Source: Acrasis kona (lineage: Eukaryota; Heterolobosea; Eutetramitea; Acrasida; Acrasidae). From it: a stretch of 26,048 bases of DNA. Position 1 is the stretch's first letter. Every line of letters begins with the position of its first letter. The notes under the pieces were generated by a model, which had not been told where the DNA came from, ran no database searches, and saw only the letters and a list, made by a program, of their open reading frames with translations. Position numbers and translations under genes: made by a program. Positions 19,304 to 26,048 of the stretch are shown here, piece by piece. The DNA lies in contig JAOPGA020001008.1 of assembly GCA_026419775.2 (NCBI GenBank), forward strand, positions 1 through 26,048. The letters run 5' to 3'.

Positions 19304-20623
19304 CTACATCATGTTTATTTTTCTTGTCATTCTCGCGCTTGATCCCTTCTTGATGTTAGCATTGGACTTTATTGACAGAGTAGATCCTGAGGACGTACGT
19401 TTTGGTGTCGGTTTGTTAAAAAGATTTTGACTTGATCCCATAGCGGAAGATGGTCTAGACCTTAAGGTGGAGGCAGCACTAGATAGCGATGACTCAGCAG
19501 GACTCTCAACTTTCTCCCGAGTATATCCAGTCAAGTGACCGTAATCAACAGCATGCTTTCTAGATGAGGACACTACAACATTTGACTGCTTATTTATGTA
19601 TTCCTTCGCCCTTGCTATCATACGTTTCTGTTTAATTTCAAATTCCAACCAGGCGTTGTTGTGCTGCTGGTCCAATCTGGTTTTTCCAAGCCTCTTTTGT
19701 GCGGCTAGCTCGCTCTTTCCCTTTTGTATGCGCTGCTTTAAAGCTTCGATTTCTTGAGTGTGCTTGGTATGAATGACTTTCATCTTTTGTTGAACCTTTG
19801 ATTCTTGTCCCTGTTCGAACACTCGTATTTCTGCTAATTCCCGAGGAGTCATATTTCTTCTAATCTCTTCTGCTTGGTTGTATAATTTTTGTTTCACGAC
19901 CTTTTCCAGCTGCACTTTCATATTTAGCACGTCTTTACTAAATTTCGGCTTTTGAGTCATCATCTGATGTCTTAGATGCTGTTCAGTTTCGTGTTTTTCT
20001 GTTTTCTGTCTGTCCATAGTGGACAATATGATTTCTTTTGCTTGTCTGTCATATTCCTCCAGTTTTCCAGCCCAAATCTCTTCAAAAGCCTGTACCTCAA
20101 TATTCCTCCTCTGGTTTAGCTCTTGATGTGCTCTAATCTTTTTCTTTGCGTAGTACTGTTCTACTTTCTTCCCTTCCACCAAGTTGAGTTCTTTTATTTG
20201 ATTTACGATTTGTTGAGCTTCCAAATACATTCCTTGCTCTTCAAATTCTACTCTCCTCTCGTCTAGCTCTTCCATTTTTAAATGAAACTGTTCTGATGAT
20301 ATTGGAGGTTCATCTACCATTTCTGAAGGAAACTGGTCTAGATAAATGCTCATTCGCTGGTTAACAATATCTTGAAACCCCTTATCGTCCAATGCAACAT
20401 TAGCGCCAACAAAGCTAATGTTAGGAAAATCCTTTGGCTTCTTTATCGTCTTGGAATCTGGTTCATTGTTGCTGACATCAAACTCTTTTTTGATTTTGTT
20501 TTCTTGCTGCTCCACTACTTCATTGTATAATTGGACTTCCCTTCGTAACTGTGCTATTCTTTCTTCTTCTGTCATTTTTTCCATGGGGAATTCATCTTGA
20601 ACGCTGTCGACTGAGTCGTCCAT
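19304..20623 (-). CDS. Long coiled-coil protein, unknown cytoskeletal-type
   Basis: The 439-residue single-exon gene begins with an acidic start (MDDSVDSVQDEFPMEKMTEE). Residues ~20-340 are mostly charged heptad-type helix, with conserved-looking blocks ELDERRVEFEEQGMYLEAQQ and KPKFSKDVLNMKVQLEKVV. The C-terminus is Ser/Thr/Arg/Lys-rich and disordered (STLRSRPSSAMGSSQ), ending basic. The 'FEEQGMYLEAQ...' layout resembles protist coiled-coil proteins of flagellar or microtubule structures, but I cannot assign a family; this is inference from composition. It diverges from the 20706 gene with only 82 nt between the two ATGs, a probable shared promoter. Confidence 0.75.
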   Translation of the reverse strand: MDDSVDSVQDEFPMEKMTEEERIAQLRREVQLYNEVVEQQENKIKKEFDVSNNEPDSKTIKKPKDFPNISFVGANVALDDKGFQDIVNQRMSIYLDQFPSEMVDEPPISSEQFHLKMEELDERRVEFEEQGMYLEAQQIVNQIKELNLVEGKKVEQYYAKKKIRAHQELNQRRNIEVQAFEEIWAGKLEEYDRQAKEIILSTMDRQKTEKHETEQHLRHQMMTQKPKFSKDVLNMKVQLEKVVKQKLYNQAEEIRRNMTPRELAEIRVFEQGQESKVQQKMKVIHTKHTQEIEALKQRIQKGKSELAAQKRLGKTRLDQQHNNAWLEFEIKQKRMIARAKEYINKQSNVVVSSSRKHAVDYGHLTGYTREKVESPAESSLSSAASTLRSRPSSAMGSSQNLFNKPTPKRTSSGSTLSIKSNANIKKGSSARMTRKINMM

Positions 20624-20705
20624 GATAATTTGATTTTATCTATTAATGTACTAATTTCTAGTTGACCTTTTTGTAGCTAATTTCCCTCGATAATTCTTGA
20701 TAATA

Positions 20706-21223
20706 ATGTTAACGGATATGCTTTATTCCTCCCAGCTAATTGAAGATGATCCACTGGATGTACTATTCGGAACCGATGAAGCAGATGACCAATTTCTATT
20801 CTCTCCGGGAACAGAAAGGTATTCGAAATTGTTGGTTATAACTCACCTTGACTCAGCATCAGCGTTGCAAATGATTTTCAAGATTTCGAGGACGTAGATA
20901 AATTTCAACTAGAAAAACCTCTACAGCAATCGTATTCACGGCTTCAACCCACCAAGCTAGAGTTTGAACATGTTCGGGAACAAAACAAGAATGAAGTAAC
21001 CAAAGCAAAAGATAGCAGCTTTCAAATATTTCATGACACAAACAACATTACTTTTAATGTCGAAGAACAATCTGATTTTGATGCGCCTGATCTACCGCCA
21101 CCCCCACCGTCATCACTACACGAAATGCTTTTAGACGAAAAAGCAAAAAGAGTTTACAATCAAATCAATGTCTTTGAAGAAAGAATGTACAAAATGTTAA
21201 ATAGTTTCACATTAAAAATATAA
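20706..21223 (+). CDS. Small acidic protein of unknown function
   Basis: Two exons (20706-20818 and 20857-21223) with a 38-nt phase-2 intron (GTATTC...CTCAG) encode 159 residues. A second in-frame ATG at 20718 is a possible start. The protein is acidic at first (LIEDDPLDVLFGTDEADDQF, NDFQDFEDVDKF). It then has a DLPPPPPSSLHEML stretch, where a run of five Pro suggests an SH3/WW/EVH1-type ligand, and a short C-terminal helix (DEKAKRVYNQINVFEERMYK). There is no signal peptide or TM segment. I do not recognise a family. The gene converges on EMC10, with 9 nt between stop codons; an ATTAAA just before its stop may be its poly(A) signal. Confidence 0.7.
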
Positions 21224-21232
21224 TTTTGAAAT

Positions 21233-21945
21233 TTATTGAGCAGCAGCTTGTCCACCCTCTTCTGGTGCAGTAAACGAACTCACAAGTAACATCAAGACTC
21301 CTGGTACTATGAAATACCACTAAAAGTGTCATTAACAATTGATGATCAAACACTTACGTATTTTCTGAAGAATCCTGGTTCGTTCTGTTGTTCTTCTTCC
21401 TTCTTTTTTTGATCTGGAGTTTTCACTCCTACAAAGGAGACCTTGTCGCCTTGTACGGGAGATGGAATGGTTATTCTTACTTGTTGTTTCGTGTTTCCCT
21501 TTCTCAACTGGTCCGGTACGGAACATGTTCTATTTATAAAAGGTGATGTGGAATGCCCCACCGTGACAATGTAATCAACAGACGTTAATTTATGAGTCGT
21601 TTGATCAATGTGTAACGTGAACAGCTCATGTAGTTGCGATCTAATAACGTCACAAAAGGAAACTGAGGTCATGATGGGCGATTGGTTGCCCTCCACGCTG
21701 GCGAAGCGGATTTGATATAATGAGTTGCCAGTTGTTGTGTACGCATCTGAAGGTATTTGCCATGGACCGTCAGGTATGTAGGTTAATCTTCTATTTAAGC
21801 CCACCGAGTTTAAAGAACCGCGCTTGCTCCATATCTTCCCGCCATCAAACGACTGCTCCACATTATATACGGGTTTTGACTCTTGTGAAAAGCAAAATGT
21901 TACCAAAACCGATAACACAAAAACAACAAGAACTTTGAATGTCAT
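21233..21945 (-). CDS. EMC10: ER membrane protein complex subunit 10 (EMC10)
   Basis: Two exons on the minus strand, 21358-21945 and 21233-21319, with a 38-nt phase-0 intron (GTAAGT...TTTAG), encode 224 residues. ATG at 21945 opens a clear signal peptide (MTFKVLVVFVLSVLVTFCFS). The lumenal beta-sandwich region carries EMC10-like features: VEQSFDGGKIWSKRGSL, SLYQIRFASV, SFCDVIRSQLHELFTLHID, and paired Cys. The last exon supplies the TM after FFRKY: WYFIVPGVLMLLVSSF, with a short tail. EMC inserts and folds ER membrane proteins; EMC10 is its lumenal accessory subunit. Joining the exons makes the family's FF.KY-W-x-x-I-P-hydrophobic ending, which supports the splice. The ATG is only 25 nt past the stop of the preceding same-strand gene. 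Confidence 0.85.
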
Positions 21946-21970
21946 AACCAATAGTTTACTATTACAAAAA

Positions 21971-23737
21971 TCAAGAGTGTTCTCGATCCGCAAAAACTCG
22001 CTTCATGTATTCATTCCGCAGCGAACCAACCAAATCCTTCTTTGACGGCGTTTGACTTTTACCCGCATGAATCTTTTCGTGTTCAGGTTCTTTTTTCATT
22101 AGCTCCTTTGGAATGTATACTTTATTGAACGGAGATTTATGAGGCGTTCTACTTCTGTGCGGAGGATTATTTATCATTGAAGAAGAGGGAGCGTTAAACT
22201 TTTCGTGTGCATCACTCATCATTTTAATCAGTACCAACTCACCAAGAGACTCAATCATCATGTTCCTTGTTTTGGGATCCTTGATTAGGATTTGCATGGT
22301 GTCGACATCATTTTCCTCTATTACTTTAGTGACAAATTCCTTTACATGATCATGACTTAATAATCTTTTCTTCATGACATCTAGCACAGCATACTTATTT
22401 TGAAAGTCAATTACATCATCCTTTAGTAATGATTTATTTGTTGTTTCCTTATAATTTTCTGATAATAAACTAGAAGTCATGGTGGTGTTTAATCCGTCCC
22501 TCCTGGCCTTGACTTTCTCTATTCTGTCCTTCACATTTGGTGACTTGAATGAGAGCTCCTTGTTGACACCATTTGAATTCAAAGTGTCATCTCCAGAGTT
22601 GTTGGTGACGTTTACGGAATGGTCATCGTTGGGGTTCTTCTTGCCTGGCGTAAAATTGTGTCTTCTCCTGAAGCAATCCTGCTTCTCTGGGTTGCGATCT
22701 AAAAATCTTTTTATTGAAAACCGTTTTGAATAGGATGACAAATAACCATGCTTATCGGGTTGGTTTCTGGACCCATAGGATGGATTTTCGCTCATGGCTT
22801 GATTATCCCAATACTCTAAATTCTTTTCGTACATTTTTTTCACTAAAAAATCAGTCTCAAGTCGCTGAATGTCTTGTTTGGAACGAACAGGAGTGGGTGA
22901 TGCAAATTCGCTGTGGAAGGCTTCGACTGGTTTGCGCAATTCCCCATCCGCCAAATTAATCAAATGATCCCATTCTTCCTGTAAAGTGTGTATGTTTTCC
23001 CTCTCTTTTTGTCTTCCTGCACTAACGGCCCTCCTTGTTGACGTTGAGTTGGCGTTTTGTGTTTTTATTGGTGTTTTTTTCGGGGTATTTACGATTTTTT
23101 TAGAATAATACTTGTCTTCTATTTGATCGTGCTTTTCTTCCATGTATTTTAAATCTTGCTCAATCGCTTTGTGAAGTTCGGTTTGTTTTCCAAGAATATC
23201 ACCAATTGATACTCTAACGGTTGGTGGTCCTAGCTGCATTTTGTTAGCTGGCTGTGATGGTTTTTTGCCGCTAGATTGAAGAAGCTTTCTTGCTGCGTAT
23301 ATAGGAGACGTCCTGCGAGTTGTTCTGGGAGGTATCATGCTAGGTGGTGTTATTTCGCGATCGTATTCATAATAAAATCGATGAAGGTATTGTTCACCTT
23401 GATTGTCTTTTGGAGTTTTTGGAGTCCTTGACCGCGAAGGTGTCTTTTGTCGATTGGGATGATGTTCCCGCTTCAACTGCTCTACTAAATGTACAAGCTT
23501 ACTTTCATCCATTTCCTCTTCCTCTTCTTCTTGATACGGTTGGTACCTCATTTTTTGTTCATCTCTAACAGAAGCTGGTCTTGATTGTATTGGGGAATAT
23601 TTGTGCTGTTTGGACGGTTCTATAATACGTGTGGAAGTTGTATTATAATTTGTTAAATGTGGGATATCTGTTAGCGGTAGACTATCAATAGCTTGCCGCT
23701 TTCTTGGAGCTTTTTGTTGCTTCTCATGTGTTTGCAT
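21971..23737 (-). CDS. Basic, mostly disordered TP/SP-rich protein, unknown
   Basis: The 588-residue single-exon gene is unusually rich in Arg, Lys, Ser, Thr and Pro, with many minimal proline-directed phosphorylation motifs (TPSRSRTPKTPK, SPTPVR, TPKKTPIK, SQTPSKK) and an acidic run (EEEEEEMDE). Short helical segments are likely around QTELHKAIEQDLKYMEEKHD and near the C-terminus (KYAVLDVMKKRLLSHDHVKE, LGELVLIKMMSDAHEKF). There is no signal peptide, TM or recognised domain. Composition fits a cell-cycle-regulated cytoskeletal, centrosomal or basal-body protein, but that is inference only. It diverges from the aminoacylase gene (97 nt between starts) and sits immediately upstream of EMC10. 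Confidence 0.75.
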   Translation of the reverse strand: MQTHEKQQKAPRKRQAIDSLPLTDIPHLTNYNTTSTRIIEPSKQHKYSPIQSRPASVRDEQKMRYQPYQEEEEEEMDESKLVHLVEQLKREHHPNRQKTPSRSRTPKTPKDNQGEQYLHRFYYEYDREITPPSMIPPRTTRRTSPIYAARKLLQSSGKKPSQPANKMQLGPPTVRVSIGDILGKQTELHKAIEQDLKYMEEKHDQIEDKYYSKKIVNTPKKTPIKTQNANSTSTRRAVSAGRQKERENIHTLQEEWDHLINLADGELRKPVEAFHSEFASPTPVRSKQDIQRLETDFLVKKMYEKNLEYWDNQAMSENPSYGSRNQPDKHGYLSSYSKRFSIKRFLDRNPEKQDCFRRRHNFTPGKKNPNDDHSVNVTNNSGDDTLNSNGVNKELSFKSPNVKDRIEKVKARRDGLNTTMTSSLLSENYKETTNKSLLKDDVIDFQNKYAVLDVMKKRLLSHDHVKEFVTKVIEENDVDTMQILIKDPKTRNMMIESLGELVLIKMMSDAHEKFNAPSSSMINNPPHRSRTPHKSPFNKVYIPKELMKKEPEHEKIHAGKSQTPSKKDLVGSLRNEYMKRVFADREHS

Positions 23738-23834
23738 CAGCTAAATCTTAAAAAATGTAACGGAAATACGAAACTATTTTTGTAAGAGAGTAAGATGAGA
23801 CAAACAACAGGTTGGACAATTTTTGATCAGAACA

Positions 23835-25235
23835 ATGATAACACGTGCAGGATTTATTTTATTATTATTTATAGTTTGCGCATTTGCCAATACAGCGGAT
23901 GATATAAAGGTCATAAAACAGCAAGACAGGGAGGTGATTGAAAGGTTTAAATCTTATTTGAACATCAACACTGTTCAACCAAACATTGACTACTATCCAG
24001 CAGTCGATTTCTTAAAGAAGGAAGCAAAAAGAATCGGGTTAGAATCCGATGTTGTTGAAATAGTAAAGGGGCGCCCACATGTCATTATAAAGTGGAAAGG
24101 AAGAGACCCAAGCAAGAAGACTGTTATGCTAAACTCACATATGGACGTTGTTCCAGCAGATCCAGCAAAATGGAATAGCGACCCATTCGAAGCCTTTTGG
24201 GATCTAACAAACAACAACATTTATGCCCGTGGTTCACAGGACATGAAGGTAAGCAGGGCAAATTTTCAGATTTTTAATCAAAGTGTGTCGGAATGCAATA
24301 TTTGGAGGCCATCACCAACCTCAAAGCACAAAATTTTGTTCCCGAAAGAACCGTATACGTCACCTTCGTTCCCGTAAGTAACAAGACATTTAATCTCCTC
24401 ACCGGTACAGGAGGAAGAAGTTGGTGGACATGGAGGTGGAATGAATGATCTAGTCAAAAGCCCTCACTTTGATAAACTCAATGTTGGATTTGGTCTGGAC
24501 GAAGGTCTTGCCAGTCCAGACGAGAAGTTTGAAGTTTACTACGGAGAACGTGTTGCCATGTGGGGTATCATCGAGGCCACAGGAGCAGTTGGTCACGGAA
24601 GTGCATTCATCAAGAACACAGCCACAGAGAAGATCAACCGCGTCATTCAACAAATTTTCAACTTTAGATCCTCACAAGAGCAAGAACTAGCTTTAAGACC
24701 AAACAAGAGAACTGGCGATGTTGTTTCAATTAATCTAGTACGTTTAAAATGCAAATATGACATTAACATACCTTCGTAGACGTCCATGAAGGCTGGTCAC
24801 ACAAAAGATTGCGGAGAGACTTATCAAATGAACGTGGTACCAAGAACTGCGCAGGTTGGATTTGACATTCGCGTCACTCCTCATGTTCCAATAAAGCAGG
24901 TTGATGAACAGGTCAACAAGTGGGCGTCGGAAGAAGGTGTTTCCATTAGATGGGTGCAACGTTCAGAAGAACATCACGTAACCGATTTGAACGATGAGCA
25001 TGTGAAAGTGTTCTTGGATTCACTCAAGAGTGCAAATGTGACTTTTAATACTGGTGTGTTCCCCGCTGCCACTGATGCTAGATTCCTTAGAGCAAAGAAG
25101 ATACCGATCATTGGATTTTCTCCCATGAATTTAACTCCTGTTCTTTTGCACGACCATAATGAATATTTGAACGTGGACGTGTACTTGAGAGGTATTACGA
25201 TCTATGAAAATGTCATCAAATCAATTACAAAATAA
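23835..25235 (+). CDS. ACY1: Secreted aminoacylase-1-like metallopeptidase (M20 family)
   Basis: Four exons (23835-24248, 24284-24373, 24411-24737, 24780-25235), with introns of 35, 37 and 42 nt, all phase 0, encode 428 residues. The family removes N-acyl groups from amino acids using two zinc ions. Motifs run in the expected order: NSHMDVVPAD (zinc His, Asp), YARGSQDMKCVGMQYLEA (bridging Asp, restored by splicing exons 1 and 2), VPEEEVGGHGG (base and ligand Glu, across exons 2 and 3), GLDEG, VGHGSAF (lid His), GFSPMNLTPVLLHDHNEY (last His ligand). ATG at 23835 opens a signal peptide (MITRAGFILLLFIVCAFAN), so unlike animal cytosolic ACY1 it should enter the secretory or lysosomal route. Next gene starts 32 nt past the stop. 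Confidence 0.95.
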
Positions 25236-25267
25236 ATTCAGTTGTCTAAAGGAAAGCTGTCGTGTCA

Positions 25268-25921
25268 ATGAAAGTCAAACTAATTGTTACTTTGTTGCTT
25301 GTTCTTGCATTTGTCTTGTCATTTGTCCAAGCAGATCAATCAGTCGCCGATGTATTGGTAGATCAGGCAAAGGATGTTGTGGATGATGCGAAAGTGGCAG
25401 CCACAAATGTCGTGAGTAACGTAAAGGATGCAACGATTAAAGTCGCATCAGATATTGTGGATAAGGCGAAGGACACCGTAGATGGGGCAAAAAAAGCCGT
25501 AAAGGAGGTCAGAAAAGAATTCCTGATTCATACAGCAAATACATGAAACTGTCCGAGGATGATTTTGAAGACGAAGAACAAGAAGACGATCAAGGCGAAG
25601 ATGAGGAACAAGAAGATGACCAAGGTGATGATGATAACCGTGATGGTCATGATGATTACGATGATGATTATGATGCTGACTTTGCCAATCAAGATGATTA
25701 TGATTATGGTAAATAACCTCAACTACTATAAAAACATTAAATGTATAGATGACAGCATCGCTGAGCTTGATGGACTAAGAGATAAAGTTCTACCAAACTA
25801 CAACGACAGACAACACAAGGCAGAGTTCATCCCAAGAGATCCACCAAAGACACCTGAAGTAAAGAAAGAGTCAAAGAAGAANTCCACACCAGCGACTGTC
25901 GCCCCAAAGCACAAGAAGTAG
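25268..25921 (+). CDS. Secreted helical-repeat / acidic protein with an internal frame change
   Basis: ATG at 25268 opens a signal peptide (MKVKLIVTLLLVLAFVLSFVQA). About 60 residues of 11-mer-like amphipathic repeat follow (AKDVVDDAKVA, VKDATIKVASDIVDKAKD), as in LEA- or apolipoprotein-type helices. That frame stops at 25544-25546 (93 codons). Another frame is open across the same place and continues PDSYSKYMKLSEDDFEDEEQ into an Asp/Glu-rich run to 25708, then by a 40-nt intron (25709-25748) to DDSIAELDGLRDKV and a Lys-rich end at 25921. The shift from first to second frame could occur at an A7 run (25489-25495) or A4 run (25513-25516). Either a base is missing in the assembly, the frame is shifted in translation, or there is an unseen intron. 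N at 25882 is near the end. Function unknown; acidic runs may bind calcium or cations. Confidence 0.55.
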
Positions 25922-26048
25922 ATACTGCCTAGCTCATCAGCAAGTTGGAGGAGAAGAACAAACTGCTCACGCGCCAGCTAGAAGAAATACACCGCCAAGC
26001 GAACAGAAGTCGCCTTGTCATAGCGCAGTTCGACAGAATCGTGCATTA
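25922..26048. other. GC-rich terminal stretch, possible coding fragment
   Basis: Beyond the stop at 25919-25921 the composition becomes much more GC-rich than the preceding genes. A plus-strand frame from 25933 reads LISKLEEKNKLLTRQLEEIH, coiled-coil-like and open to the window end, preceded directly by TAG, which could be a stop or a splice acceptor. A second plus frame is also open. No start codon or family is recognisable. Confidence 0.3.

Noticed and set aside
24249-24410. Aminoacylase split into two genes by stops after DMK
   Set aside because: Removing 35- and 37-nt introns restores the conserved CVGMQYLEA...TFVPEEEVGG segment without interruption.
1-26048. tRNA or rRNA genes
   Set aside because: I saw no cloverleaf with the conserved GTTCGA-type loop and no rRNA-like blocks on either strand, though a by-eye scan can miss them.

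Overview
The window is a compact protist nuclear sequence with short spliceosomal introns (about 35-57 nt, mostly GTAAG...AG), standard stop codons and very little space between genes. Content and style suggest a heterolobosean (Naegleria/Acrasis-like). The arguments are arrays of CYG...VCSGHG...C EGF-like modules behind RCC1-like propellers, a plant-style PPR protein with E and DYW-like domains (known in that group from mitochondrial C-to-U editing), and ordinary eukaryotic housekeeping genes. This assignment is inferred from remembered family traits, not from a search.

Layout. 1-426 is the C-terminal part of an unknown GC-richer gene. 641-4103 (+) is a five-exon membrane protein: signal peptide, RCC1-like propeller, Thr/Pro stalk, one EGF module, juxtamembrane domain, TM helix, and a tail resembling the dynein stalk region. 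4408-4740 (+) is a small probable mitochondrial protein. 5143-5836 (+) is a two-LIM protein ending in a SHOCT-like motif. On the minus strand follow COQ7 (5887-6606), eIF2-alpha (6662-7597) and SUMO (7718-8061). 8259-15411 (+) is a nine-exon, 2274-residue relative of the first membrane protein, with about two propellers' worth of RCC1-like sequence, 26 EGF-like modules, an IPT/TIG-like domain and a TM helix. 15425-19087 (-) is a PPR-E-DYW-like protein whose deaminase centre has lost key residues. 19304-20623 (-) is a coiled-coil protein. 20706-21223 (+) is a small acidic unknown. 21233-21945 (-) is EMC10. 21971-23737 (-) is a disordered TP/SP-rich unknown. 23835-25235 (+) is a secreted M20 aminoacylase. 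25268-25921 (+) is a secreted helical/acidic protein whose reading frame changes once. 25922-26048 is unassigned and GC-rich.

How the genes relate. The two large receptors share architecture, the TM sequence and a juxtamembrane domain, but differ in stalk and tail, so they look like diverged members of one surface family. COQ7, the PPR protein and the small 4408 gene probably act in mitochondria. EMC10, the aminoacylase and the last gene use the secretory route. No operon logic links them, but spacing is extreme: convergent stops lie 9 and 13 nt apart, and two same-strand pairs have only 25 and 32 nt between stop and next ATG.

The most interesting items are the dynein-stalk-like tail on a surface receptor, the deaminase-dead DYW domain, the repeat-aligned intron positions, and the frame change near an A7 run in the last gene. 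All splice sites were placed by eye from frame, GT/AG and domain continuity.
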